DNA of 64,000 nucleotides. Origin: Bacillota bacterium (lineage in GTDB: Bacteria; Bacillota; Clostridia; Oscillospirales; Ruminococcaceae). Where the stretch lies: NCBI GenBank assembly GCA_023460035.1, contig JAEWRN010000040.1, positions 28,291 to 92,290 on the forward strand, given 5' to 3'. This document shows positions 15,256 through 23,934 of this stretch, piece after piece. Each line of letters begins with the position of its first letter. Within the stretch, counting starts at the first letter, position 1. The translations under genes and the position numbers were made by a program. Under the pieces are notes generated by a model. That model was not told where the DNA came from and did not search any database. It was given only the letters and a program-made list of their open reading frames with translations.

Positions 15256-17244
15256 TTAATGGATGCGGCTGCCGGGCAGCACATCATCGGCGAAGAAGAA
15301 CACCGCCGCGCCGCCGTCCTCGGTATCGGCAGCGAGAATCATGCCCTCCGACAGGTATTTGCCGCTCATCATCGGGCGGGGGGCAAGGTTTGCCACAATG
15401 CCCACCTTTTTGCCAATCAGGTGTTCCGGCTCGTACCATTTGGCAATGCCGGATAAAATGGTGCGCTCGCGCTCGCCGTCAAACACGGTCAGCTTTAGCA
15501 GCTTGCGGCTCTCTTTCATCTTTTCGCAGGCGGTCACTTTGGCCACCCGCATTTCCACCTTGCTAAAGGTGTCATAATCCACTTCCGGCTCGTGTTCAAT
15601 GGCCGCGTCCTCCCCGGCGGGGGCGGCGGCAGGGGCTGGGGAGGCTTCTGCCGCTTTTTGCGCGGCGTCGTGTGCTGCCTTTTGGGCGGCAAGCTCTGCC
15701 AGCTCTTTTTCGGCATCAATGCGTGGGAACAGCGCTTCGCCGCCGGGCACCACGCACCCTGCGGGCAGGGCACCAAAGCTGGCAAGGCTGTCAAAGCTGC
15801 GCAGCTCTGCCGGCACGCCAATCTGGTCGGCAATTTTCGGCCCGGTGGTGGGCAAGAACGGGGTGATGAGCACCGCGACATAGCGCAGTGTCTCGCACAG
15901 GGTGTACAGCACGGCACCAAGGCGGTCGCGCTGGGCTTCGTCCTTTGCAAGGGCCCAGGGCGCAGTTTCGTCAATGTATTTGTTGGCGCGCTGCACCACT
16001 TTAAAAATCTCCATCAGTGCCTGCGGCAGCAGCAGCTCGTCCATGCAGGCCGTCACCTTGCCGGGCAGCGCTTCGCACAGTGCGACAAGCTCGTCGTCCA
16101 GTGCGTCGGCGCGGCGCTGTGCGGGCAGGGCACCGCCAAAATATTTTTTCACCATGGCGGCGGTGCGCGACAGCAGGTTGCCAAGGTCATTGGCAAGGTC
16201 GGTGTTGATGCGGCTGATCAGCGACTCGTTGGTAAACACGCCGTCGTTGCCAAACGGGATCTCGCGCAGTAAAAAGTAACGGATGGCGTCCACGCCGTAC
16301 CGCCCGCACAAAATGCCGGGGTCGACAATGTTGCCCTTTGACTTGCTCATCTTGCCGCCGTCAATCAGCACCCAGCCGTGGCCAAACACCTTTTTGGGCA
16401 ACGGTTGGTCCAGCGCCATCAGCATCGCGGGCCAGATGATGGTATGGAACCGCAAAATCTCTTTGCCCACCATGTGGATGTCCGCGGGCCAATAGTGGTC
16501 GTAATCGTCGTAGCGGGTGTTGCCGTAGCCCAGCGCGGTGATATAGTTTGAAAGCGCGTCAATCCACACATAAATAGTATGGCTGGGGTCAAAGGTCACA
16601 GGGATGCCCCATTTGACACTGGTGCGGGACACACAGGTATCCTGCAGGCCCTGGCCGATGAACGCAATCATCTCGTTTTTGCGCGAGGCGGGCTGAATGA
16701 AGTCCGGGTGATCCTCGTAGTATTGCAGCAGGCGGTCCGAGTAGTTGCTGATGCGGAAGAAATAGGCCTCTTCCTCCGCGTCGTAGACCTCTCGCCCGCA
16801 GTCGGGGCACTTGCCGTCCACCAGCTGGCTGTCGGTCCAAAAGCTCTCGCACGGCTTGCAGTAGTGCCCTTTGTAGACACCCTTGTAGATGTCGCCCTTT
16901 TCGTACAGCTTTTGAAAAATCTTCTGCACCGATTCGACATGGTAGTCGTCGGTCGTGCGCACAAAGCGGTCATAGCTGATGTCCATCAGCTTCCACAGGT
17001 CTTTGATGGTTGCGACAATCTCGTCCACATACTGTTTTGGTGTGACACCGCGGGCTTCGGCCTTGTCCTGTATTTTCTGGCCGTGCTCATCGGTGCCGGT
17101 CAAAAACATCACGTCATAACCGCAAAGGCGTTTATAGCGCGCCAGCGCATCGCAGGCTACGGTGGTGTAGCTGTGGCCAATGTGCAGCTTGTCCGACGGG
17201 TAATAAATAGGTGTGGTAATGTAAAACGTTTTTTTCTCTTGCAT
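15256..17244 (-). CDS. metG: Methionyl-tRNA synthetase with C-terminal tRNA-binding domain
   Basis: The 662-residue class I synthetase has PIYYPSDKLHIGHSYTT (HIGH), the TGTDEHGQKI methionine/ATP segment, a CxxC-type zinc knuckle (CKPCESFW and CPDCG), and DGGKMSKSKGN (KMSKS). An Ala-rich linker at about residues 525-560 leads to a C-terminal OB-fold domain (VEMRVAKVTACEKM to the end) that binds tRNA, as in many Firmicutes. It charges initiator and elongator tRNA-Met. It is 59 bp downstream of the femX-like gene. Confidence 0.97.
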   Translation of the reverse strand: MQEKKTFYITTPIYYPSDKLHIGHSYTTVACDALARYKRLCGYDVMFLTGTDEHGQKIQDKAEARGVTPKQYVDEIVATIKDLWKLMDISYDRFVRTTDDYHVESVQKIFQKLYEKGDIYKGVYKGHYCKPCESFWTDSQLVDGKCPDCGREVYDAEEEAYFFRISNYSDRLLQYYEDHPDFIQPASRKNEMIAFIGQGLQDTCVSRTSVKWGIPVTFDPSHTIYVWIDALSNYITALGYGNTRYDDYDHYWPADIHMVGKEILRFHTIIWPAMLMALDQPLPKKVFGHGWVLIDGGKMSKSKGNIVDPGILCGRYGVDAIRYFLLREIPFGNDGVFTNESLISRINTDLANDLGNLLSRTAAMVKKYFGGALPAQRRADALDDELVALCEALPGKVTACMDELLLPQALMEIFKVVQRANKYIDETAPWALAKDEAQRDRLGAVLYTLCETLRYVAVLITPFLPTTGPKIADQIGVPAELRSFDSLASFGALPAGCVVPGGEALFPRIDAEKELAELAAQKAAHDAAQKAAEASPAPAAAPAGEDAAIEHEPEVDYDTFSKVEMRVAKVTACEKMKESRKLLKLTVFDGERERTILSGIAKWYEPEHLIGKKVGIVANLAPRPMMSGKYLSEGMILAADTEDGGAAVFFFADDVLPGSRIH

Positions 17245-17303
17245 GGTTGTTCCCCCTGTCTGGTTGGGCCATGCCCGGCCCGGCTTTGTTCGGTTGCTGG
17301 TAG

Positions 17304-18341
17304 TTATCGCCGCCCGCGCATTCGCTCGCGCAGGTGCAGTGCAGCTTCCACTGCGGCATTCACCCCCGCGCTATAAATCATGCGAAACTCGCCGGCGGTC
17401 GTGACGATCTCACCGGTGAAGTTTTGTTTAAAGCCCAGCACATTGTACAGTGCTTCGCTGTCCTCCGGCCGGGTGGCGACCCCCTGCATGTCGTAAATAC
17501 GGCAGCCGGTCGAAAGCGCCCATTTCATCATTTCCCATTGCAGCAGGTAGGTTGCCCGCAGGCGGCGCAGCTCGTGGTCGTCGCTAGAGCAGCCGTACAC
17601 ATGCGCGGTTTTGCCCGCGTAGTTTACCGCAAGGCCGCCGCAAATTGGCTCGCCCGACGGCGCGTAGCACATGTACAGCCGTGCCGCGGCGGGGTAAGCC
17701 GCCAAAAAGCCGGCAAGGTACTCCTTGGGGCGGATGGAAAAGCCCTGCCGCTCGCCGGTCTCAGAATAGACCTTGTAAAAATCGTCGAGGCACTCGGTGC
17801 CATAACGGCACACAACGCCGTGCTTTTCGGGGTAGCGGATGTAATACCGGGTCTCGCGCACAAACTTGGCAAGCAATCCGTCCTCTGTCAAACCCTCAAG
17901 GTAGGGCAGCATGTAGTTGTGCCGTGGCTGAATGGTGTCGTGAAACGCGGCGTCGGGGGTAAACTCGCACCCCAGCGCGCGAAACACCGCAATATGGGCT
18001 TCGTCCCCCTCTATGATATAGGGGTCCATTTTTAAAATATGCGCGTGGTGCTGTTTTGCCACCTGTTTGGCACCCGCCAGCAGTGCCGCCAGCGTTTCGC
18101 TGTCGTCATAGCTGCACACCGGGCCGCGCGGGGCATACATCAAAGCGCCGGGGCCCATCGGCATAATCAAAATACTCATGCTGCCAATAATCTGGCCCGC
18201 AGGGTCCCGCTGCACCACAATTTCGTGCTTCCAGTTCGGTTTTACCTTCGCCCATGCCGGGCTTTGCATAAAGCTGCCCGACGGGTGGTGTGCGACAAAA
18301 GCTTCCACTTCGCCGTACTGCTCCGGTTTCAAAATTTCCAA
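17304..18341 (-). CDS. FemAB-family peptidoglycan interpeptide bridge aminoacyltransferase
   Basis: The product is about 346 residues with the double-GNAT fold of FemX/FemAB: HPSGSFMQSPAWAKVK near the N-terminus, ILKMDPYI, a coiled middle (FVRETRYYIRYPEKHG), and IYDMQGVATRPEDSEALYNVLGFKQNF near the end. These enzymes use aminoacyl-tRNA to add the first residues of a lipid II cross-bridge. No membrane segment is seen. The open frame begins at 18425, but TTG 18341 is favoured: AAAGGGG lies nine bases before it and the family starts just before the EILKPEQY segment. Which amino acid is added is unknown. Confidence 0.85.
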   Translation of the reverse strand: MEILKPEQYGEVEAFVAHHPSGSFMQSPAWAKVKPNWKHEIVVQRDPAGQIIGSMSILIMPMGPGALMYAPRGPVCSYDDSETLAALLAGAKQVAKQHHAHILKMDPYIIEGDEAHIAVFRALGCEFTPDAAFHDTIQPRHNYMLPYLEGLTEDGLLAKFVRETRYYIRYPEKHGVVCRYGTECLDDFYKVYSETGERQGFSIRPKEYLAGFLAAYPAAARLYMCYAPSGEPICGGLAVNYAGKTAHVYGCSSDDHELRRLRATYLLQWEMMKWALSTGCRIYDMQGVATRPEDSEALYNVLGFKQNFTGEIVTTAGEFRMIYSAGVNAAVEAALHLRERMRGRR

Positions 18342-18469
18342 CGTTTGTGTCCCCTTTGGTCTGCGCCACAGTAGCTGGCGCGTAATCGGCAAAAGCACCG
18401 CCGTGGGCAAAGCGTAGCAAAACACACGGCGGCATACCTATATACTTTAACAGTATAGCACACCGCCGG

Positions 18470-18498
18470 TTGTTTTACCACCCGCAGCAGGGTATAAT
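18470..18498 (+). promoter_or_regulatory. Promoter of the alpha-galactosidase gene
   Basis: TTGTTT (18470-18475) and TATAAT (18493-18498) have 17-bp spacing. Confidence 0.65.
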
Positions 18499-18562
18499 TA
18501 AGGCAGCAATGTTTCGGCTTTGGGCGAAATAATGTAATATTTTAAAGCAGGGGGCGCGCAGA

Positions 18563-20953
18563 TTGATTACGGTCACCGATACGGTTTTTCAGTTGGATAC
18601 CCGTACCACCAGTTACCTTGTGCGGGCAGAGGGCGGGCTGTTGCAGCAGCTTTATTACGGCCCTAAAATCAAGGTGTGCGACACCGGCCCGCTACTCACT
18701 AAAAACGCGGCAGGCTATGGCAGCGAGGTCGTATACCGGCCCGACACCGCGCCGCTGTCACTCGACAGCCTGCCGCTGGATTTTTCGCCGCAAAACAAGG
18801 GCGATTTTCGGCTTTCGTCGTTTATTGCGGCACAAAAGGCGGGCACCACCGCCGATTTTGCATACACCGGCTTTGAAATTTTAAACGAGACCCCGGTGCT
18901 GGACGGGCTGCCCTCGCCCCATGGGGCAGACGGCACGCTGGCATTGTACCTTGCCACTGCCGCCGGCTTGCAGGTGACACTGTTTTATACCGTATACGAG
19001 CAGGCGGACGTGATTGCCCGCACCGTGCGGGTGCACAACGGCACACAGGATGCCGTGCGGCTGCAACGGGCAGACAGCTTTCAGATGGATTTGCCGGGCT
19101 GCGCTTACACGCTGTATACGCTGACCGGCGCATGGGCGCGCGAGCGGCAGGTCACCCCGCACCGCCTTGCGCCGGGGGCCGTTTGCTTTGGCAGCCGCAG
19201 CGGGGTATCGTCCAGCCGTACCAACCCGTTTTTCTTTTTAAAAGAGGACGGCGCCACCGAGTTTGCGGGCCGGGTGTACGGGTTTAACCTCGTTTATTCC
19301 GGCAGCTTTGAGGGCGCGGCAGAGGTTTCGACCCTGGGCGAAACCCGGGTGCTGGCCGGGGTGCAGAGCGACGGCTTTTGCTGGCCGCTGGCACCGGGGC
19401 AGCAGTTTGACGCGCCGTGGGCGGTGATGACCTGCTCGGACAACGGTGCAAACGGTATGAGCGACAACATGCACCGGTTTGTGAAGCAGCACATTTTGCC
19501 GCCCGCGTTTGCCACCCGCCCGCGCCCGGTGCTGCTGAACAACTGGGAGGCCACTTATTTTGATTTTAACGAGCGCCGGCTGCTAAAGCTGGCGCGCGAA
19601 GCCGCGGCGCTGGGCGTTGAGCTGTTTGTGCTGGACGACGGCTGGTTTGGCGCGCGCAACAGCGACAAAGCGGGCCTTGGTGATTACGCGGTCAACACCA
19701 AAAAGCTGCCGCAGGGCCTTGCGGGGCTTGCACAAAAGGTCAACGCGCTGGGCATGCAGTTTGGCCTGTGGATGGAGCCGGAGATGGTCAGCGAGGACTC
19801 GGACCTCTACCGTGCCCACCCGGATTGGGCCGTCACGGTGCCGGGGGTTGCGCCCTCCCGCGGGCGCAACCAGCTGGTGTTGGATTTGTGCCGGCCCGAA
19901 GTGCGCGATTACATCGTGCAGCAGGTCGTATCGACGATACAAAGCGCGCCGATTCGTTATGTGAAATGGGATATGAACCGCCCGCTGACCGATTTGTACT
20001 CGCCCGCGCTCGACGAGCAGGGCCGGTTTTCGCACCGGTATGTGCAGGGGCTGTACGACGTGCTTGCGCGGGTGACGGCAGCCTGCCCCGACGTGCTGTT
20101 TGAAAGCTGCGCGTCGGGCGGCAACCGGTTTGACCTTGGCATGCTGTGCTATATGCCGCAAATTTGGGCCAGCGACGACACCGATGCCTACGAGCGGCAA
20201 AAAATTCAAACCGGCACCAGCTACGGCTACCCGCAATGTGTGGTGGGGGCCCATGTTTCGGCAAGCCCCAACCACCAGACGGCCCGCCAGTCGCCGCTGG
20301 AGGCCCGGTTTGACGTTGCGGCCTTTGGCCTTTTGGGGTACGAGCTGGACCTTGCGGTCGCGTCCCCGGTAGAAAAAAAGATGATGGCGGCGCAAATCAG
20401 CTGGTACAAAGCCCACCGCGAGGTGTTGCAGCAGGGGCGGTTTTACCGGCTGCAAAGCCCGTTTGAAGCGGATGGCAGCTGCGGCACCGAAACCCGCGAG
20501 ACCCGCTGGATGGTGGTAAGCGAAGACCGCACCGAGGCGGTGGCCGGCGAGTTTCAGGGGCTGGTGGTGCCAAACAGTGCCCGCAGGCCGTTGCGGCTTG
20601 CCGGCCTTAGCCCCCAGCGCATGTATACCGTAACGGTGCGGCCCGAGCGCATTGCCATTAAAACCTTTGGCAGCCTGCTCAACCAGATTTTACCCGTGCA
20701 TGTGAATACCGACGGTTACCTGATGCACGCGGTGGGCGATTTAAAAGCACTGGACTGCGAAGCCGAGAGCTATACCGCGTGGGGCGATTTGCTGATGCGG
20801 GCGGGTATTCGCCTAAAACAGGCGTTTACCGGTACCGGCTACAACGAAAACGTGCGCCCCATGCCGGATTTTGCGGCCCGGTTGTATGAAATAAAAGCGG
20901 GAAAAGCCGCGCTGCCGGAAGAAAAAGAGAGAAAAGACGAGCCAGATGTTTAA
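18563..20953 (+). CDS. Alpha-galactosidase, glycoside hydrolase family 36
   Basis: The 796-residue protein has an N-terminal beta-sandwich, a (beta/alpha)8 barrel and a C-terminal beta domain, as in tetrameric GH36 enzymes. Key motifs are NNWEATYFDF, FVLDDGWFG, WMEPEMVSEDSDLYR, the nucleophile region RYVKWDMNR (Asp), and the acid/base region SCASGGNRFDLGML to IWASDDTD. It removes terminal alpha-1,6-galactose from raffinose-type sugars. No signal peptide is present, so the substrate must be imported. TTG 18563 behind AGGGGG is taken as the start. It is monocistronic, with no sugar transporter adjacent. Confidence 0.94.
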   Translation: MITVTDTVFQLDTRTTSYLVRAEGGLLQQLYYGPKIKVCDTGPLLTKNAAGYGSEVVYRPDTAPLSLDSLPLDFSPQNKGDFRLSSFIAAQKAGTTADFAYTGFEILNETPVLDGLPSPHGADGTLALYLATAAGLQVTLFYTVYEQADVIARTVRVHNGTQDAVRLQRADSFQMDLPGCAYTLYTLTGAWARERQVTPHRLAPGAVCFGSRSGVSSSRTNPFFFLKEDGATEFAGRVYGFNLVYSGSFEGAAEVSTLGETRVLAGVQSDGFCWPLAPGQQFDAPWAVMTCSDNGANGMSDNMHRFVKQHILPPAFATRPRPVLLNNWEATYFDFNERRLLKLAREAAALGVELFVLDDGWFGARNSDKAGLGDYAVNTKKLPQGLAGLAQKVNALGMQFGLWMEPEMVSEDSDLYRAHPDWAVTVPGVAPSRGRNQLVLDLCRPEVRDYIVQQVVSTIQSAPIRYVKWDMNRPLTDLYSPALDEQGRFSHRYVQGLYDVLARVTAACPDVLFESCASGGNRFDLGMLCYMPQIWASDDTDAYERQKIQTGTSYGYPQCVVGAHVSASPNHQTARQSPLEARFDVAAFGLLGYELDLAVASPVEKKMMAAQISWYKAHREVLQQGRFYRLQSPFEADGSCGTETRETRWMVVSEDRTEAVAGEFQGLVVPNSARRPLRLAGLSPQRMYTVTVRPERIAIKTFGSLLNQILPVHVNTDGYLMHAVGDLKALDCEAESYTAWGDLLMRAGIRLKQAFTGTGYNENVRPMPDFAARLYEIKAGKAALPEEKERKDEPDV

Positions 20954-20987
20954 AAACTGTAAAATACGGCAAAACGGGCTTTTTTTG

Positions 20988-21017
20988 TTGACAAAACAGC
21001 CTAAAATAGGCTAAACT
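20988..21017 (+). promoter_or_regulatory. Possible corA promoter
   Basis: TTGACA (20988-20993) is followed after 18 bp by TAAACT (21012-21017). The -35 is perfect and the -10 is weak. A terminator hairpin follows almost at once. Confidence 0.35.
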
Positions 21018-21033
21018 AAAAATACAGCAAAAC

Positions 21034-21059
21034 AGCGCAGTAACACCTGCGCTTTTTTT
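21034..21059 (+). terminator. Intrinsic terminator between alpha-galactosidase and corA
   Basis: AGCGCAG and CTGCGCT (21034-21040, 21047-21053) flank a 6-nt loop and end in a T7 run. Confidence 0.75.
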
Positions 21060-21065
21060 GCGGCC

Positions 21066-21216
21066 CCGAGTAAAATTTGTAAAAAAGGAGAGTGAAACCC
21101 TCGTGGAAGGAGACCCTAATCCCCGAAGTAGCATAAATATGCCGGGCAGCCGGGCCCGCCGGCGAGTGGTTTTGCACTCGCGTCGCGCCTGACCCGCCCG
21201 GGAAAGCAGGTGACGC
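21066..21216 (+). promoter_or_regulatory. Structured, GC-rich leader of corA
   Basis: About 150 nt upstream of corA contain GCATA/TATGC, GCGAGTG/CACTCGC (7 bp) and CCGGGC/GCCCGGG pairings as well as single-stranded-looking purine stretches (GGAAGGAGACCC, GAAGTAGC). It lies before a divalent-metal channel gene. I cannot match it to a known metal riboswitch. Confidence 0.4.
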
Positions 21217-22155
21217 ATGATTGATATTTACATGACCAACCCCGTCAACGGCGCATTGGCAGAGCAGGAGAAAATCCTGCCCGGCTGCTGGGTGCACCTT
21301 TGCGCGCCGACGGAAGAAGAAATTGGGCGGGTATCCTCCTGCCTATCGATTGAGCGCGACTTTTTAGTTGCCGCACTCGACGAAGAGGAACGCAGCCGGC
21401 TGGAAATTGAGGACGGCCACACCCTGATTTTGGTGGATACCCCGACGGTAGAAACACAGGGGCCGAACTTTGTGTACAACACGCTGCCGTTTGGCATTAT
21501 TTTGACCGAGGACAATATTGTGACGGTCTGCCTGAAAGAGGTGGCATTGCCCCGCGCCTTTACCGAGGGGCTGGTGCGCGGGCTGAACACCCGCAAAAAA
21601 AACCGCATGACGCTGCAATTTTTGTACCGAAACGCCACACTGTTTTTGTTTTACCTGCGCCAGGTGGACAAAAGCAGCACCCGGGTTGAAAACGAGCTGC
21701 ACATCAGCATGAAAAACAAAGAGCTGATTCAGATGCTGGGGCTGGAAAAAAGCCTTGTGTATTTTTCCACCGCGCTGAAAAGCAACGAGATTGTGCTGGA
21801 AAAAATGCTGCGGCTTGATTTTGTGAAGGACTACCCGGAGGACACCGAGCTGCTGGAAGATGTCATTGTTGAAAACAAGCAGGCCATTGAGATGAGTAAC
21901 ATCTACCGCGACATTTTAAGCGGCACGATGGACGCGTTTGCCTCGGTTATTTCAAACAACCTGAACATCGTGATGAAGCTGCTGGCGGTCATCACCATTG
22001 CACTCACCATCCCGACCATTGTGTTTGGGCTTTGGGGCATGAACGTGCCGGTGCCGTTTGCGCAAAACCCGTTTGGCTTTTTGTATATCATGGCCATTGC
22101 CCTGGCACTGACCCTGGGCGCAATTTGGGTGATGATGCGCAAAAAGTGGATTTGA
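21217..22155 (+). CDS. corA: CorA-family magnesium/cobalt channel
   Basis: The 312-residue protein has a long cytoplasmic alpha/beta N-domain and coiled stalk, then two membrane helices at the C-terminus. The first ends in the selectivity signature GMN (FGLWGMNVPVPF), followed by a short loop and the second helix with a basic MRKKWI tail. CorA channels form pentamers that pass Mg2+ and are gated by intracellular Mg2+. The length is normal for the family. It is monocistronic behind a structured leader. Confidence 0.94.
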   Translation: MIDIYMTNPVNGALAEQEKILPGCWVHLCAPTEEEIGRVSSCLSIERDFLVAALDEEERSRLEIEDGHTLILVDTPTVETQGPNFVYNTLPFGIILTEDNIVTVCLKEVALPRAFTEGLVRGLNTRKKNRMTLQFLYRNATLFLFYLRQVDKSSTRVENELHISMKNKELIQMLGLEKSLVYFSTALKSNEIVLEKMLRLDFVKDYPEDTELLEDVIVENKQAIEMSNIYRDILSGTMDAFASVISNNLNIVMKLLAVITIALTIPTIVFGLWGMNVPVPFAQNPFGFLYIMAIALALTLGAIWVMMRKKWI

Positions 22156-22165
22156 AAAACAGCCG

Positions 22166-22218
22166 AAAAAAGTGCTTTGAGAGCAGCCCCGTGCGGGCCG
22201 TTTTCAAAGCACTTTTTT
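22166..22218 (+). terminator. Intrinsic terminator of corA
   Basis: A 15-bp A/T-ended stem (22166-22180 with 22204-22218) closes a loop with an inner GC stem and ends in TTTTTT. The A6/T6 symmetry allows it to serve the convergent gene as well. Confidence 0.85.
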
Positions 22219-22235
22219 ATGTTAGGCTGAATGGG

Positions 22236-22658
22236 CTATGAAATGAGGATGGGTTCGGTTTTTAAATCGCAATAATAGCGGCCGTCGGTGGGGGTGAACT
22301 TTAAAATGCAGTAATTGGGGTCATCGCTGCCGTGGTGGTAAAACAGGCGGTTTTTGGGGTGCCATAAATCCCGTTTCAGCTCGGGGTCGTGCAAAAGTTC
22401 CATGCGCCCCGACAGCATGACCGACTCGTACCGAAAAAGCCCCTTGCGAAAGAAGTAAAGGCTGACCCGGGGCTTTTGCTGCGGCTGTGCCGCGGGCAGG
22501 GCGTTGGCGTTGATGGAAAAATAAAATTCCGAAACCCCCTCCCGCCCGCAAAGGCGCAGCGGCGAGCGTTGGTTCAGCGAGGCGGTTTGGCCGGTGGGCG
22601 CAATAAACGCCACCGGCTGGTGCCGCATAAAGGTTTCTAATTGTTGCGGTGTCAGCAT
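22236..22658 (-). CDS. Pyridoxamine-5'-phosphate oxidase-like FMN-binding protein
   Basis: From ATG 22658 the product is 140 residues with the split-barrel pattern of PPOX/FMN-binding proteins: LETFMRHQPVAFIAP, then EFYFSINANALPAAQPQQKP, RVSLYFFRKGLFRYESVMLSG with the beta strand typical of flavin-reductase-like barrels, and LKRDLWHPKNRLFYHHGSDDPNYCILKF. General stress-26-type proteins have this shape. The exact reaction is unknown. A GAGAGG site precedes the chosen start; the frame extends seven codons further. Confidence 0.7.
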   Translation of the reverse strand: MLTPQQLETFMRHQPVAFIAPTGQTASLNQRSPLRLCGREGVSEFYFSINANALPAAQPQQKPRVSLYFFRKGLFRYESVMLSGRMELLHDPELKRDLWHPKNRLFYHHGSDDPNYCILKFTPTDGRYYCDLKTEPILIS

Positions 22659-22766
22659 TTTAAAACCTCTCTTTCCCAAAGCAAGGTTTTTTATTGTCGC
22701 AGCTGCCGGGGCAACTGCCCGCCCGCAGCGGCAAACCCATACCGGCTACGCCGGTACGGCAGGGCC

Positions 22767-23771
22767 TTAATCAATGCTGCCGGTGTCGGCAAGGTCTAAA
22801 AATACGTCGACCCACTCGGGGTCAAACTGTTTGCCGGCATTGCTGCGAATTTCGTCAATGCAGCTTTCGTAGGGGACGGACCGCCGGTAGGACCGGCAAG
22901 AGCTCATGGCATCGTAGGTATCGGCAATGGCAATAATGCGGGACCCCAGCGGGATGTCATACCCTGCCAGCCCCGCCGGGTAACCCTTGCCGTCAAACCG
23001 CTCGTGATGGTGCAAGATCGCGGGGATCAGCCTTTCGCCGGGGTCAAGGCTTTTCAAAATATCCGCGGCAATACGGCTGTGGTTTTTGACCAGCTCGTAC
23101 TCTTCGTTTGTCAGCTTGCCGGGCTTGTTGATGATTGCATCGGGGATGCAGATCTTACCGATGTCGTGCAGCTTTGCCGCTCACTGAATGTCAAGATAGG
23201 TGCCGGTAATACCGTACCGGTGCTCATATAATTTTGAGGCAATTTCCGCCACACGTTTTGAATGGCCGTTGGTGTATTCGTCCCGCGCTTCCAGCACATT
23301 GGTCAGCGCTTCCATCGACGTCATCAGCAGCTGGTGGTATTGCAGGCGCATGTTTTCAAGCTCAATTTCCTGTGCGCGTGTCGAAGTTGCCTGCATTTCC
23401 TCTACGCGGCGCTTTTCTGTCACGTCACGGGTAATCACCGCCATGCCCAGCATGCTTTTGGCTGTGTCGTAAATGCCGGCATAGGTGTTTTCATACACCT
23501 TTTTGTTTAGCTGGTCGTTTACCATGCGGTGATAGGTTTTGTCCGGGTGGGCGCGCAAAAATTCAATGGCGCGTGTCACCTTTTCATGCGAAGCAGGCGT
23601 ATGGCAGCCCAGCACGTTGTGCTGTAAAATGTCTTCTTTTTTTAAATTGCGAATCTGCTCTGCGGCGGGGTTGACAAAAATAATTTTGCCCTCTGCGTCG
23701 GTGATAATAATACCCTCAAGCAGTTGTTCGAGCAACAGGCGGTACAAATCGCTGGAAAGCTGGTTATCCAT
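22767..23771 (-). pseudogene. PAS-HD-GYP phosphodiesterase gene interrupted by one in-frame TGA
   Basis: Read from ATG 23771 (AGGAGG site) to 22767, this is one continuous frame except for a TGA at 23183-23181. Before it: a PAS domain (EGIIITDAEGKIIFVNPAAEQ), a helical linker, and the start of the HD domain (DEYTNGHSKRVAEIASKL). Directly after it: AAKLHDIGKICIPDAI, HHHERFDGKGYPAGL and the rest of the HD-GYP core. Both halves keep every metal ligand, so loss is recent or the stop is read through. An intact protein of 334 residues would hydrolyse c-di-GMP. A related intact gene lies immediately upstream. Confidence 0.85.
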
Positions 23772-23855
23772 AAATCAAAGCCTCCTGTACGGGGCCGGAT
23801 GCAACATAAAGAAGCAATACCGAACTGCGGGTTAAAAACGATTCTTATTTGACAT

Positions 23856-23884
23856 ATAATACCACAAAAAACACGCCGATACAA
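23856..23884 (-). promoter_or_regulatory. Promoter of the interrupted PAS-HD-GYP gene
   Basis: On the minus strand TTGTAT (plus 23879-23884) and TATTAT (23856-23861) are 17 bp apart. The promoter lies across the terminator hairpin of the upstream gene. Confidence 0.55.
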
Positions 23885-23893
23885 CACGGCGTG
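23866..23893 (-). terminator. Terminator of the GGDEF-HD-GYP gene
   Basis: On the minus strand CACGCCG and CGGCGTG pair around an 8-nt loop and run into TTTTTT. Confidence 0.75.
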
Positions 23894-23934
23894 GTAAAAA
23901 CGAAGAAAAGTTCATTGTGCATGCAAAGAGGACC

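Noticed and set aside
21066..21216. Assignment of the corA leader as M-box, Mn2+ or Ni/Co riboswitch
   Set aside because: Only a 10-nt block (GCAGCCGGGC) recalls the Ni/Co class. The other conserved blocks of that class, and those of the M-box and yybP-ykoY classes, were not found, so no family is claimed.
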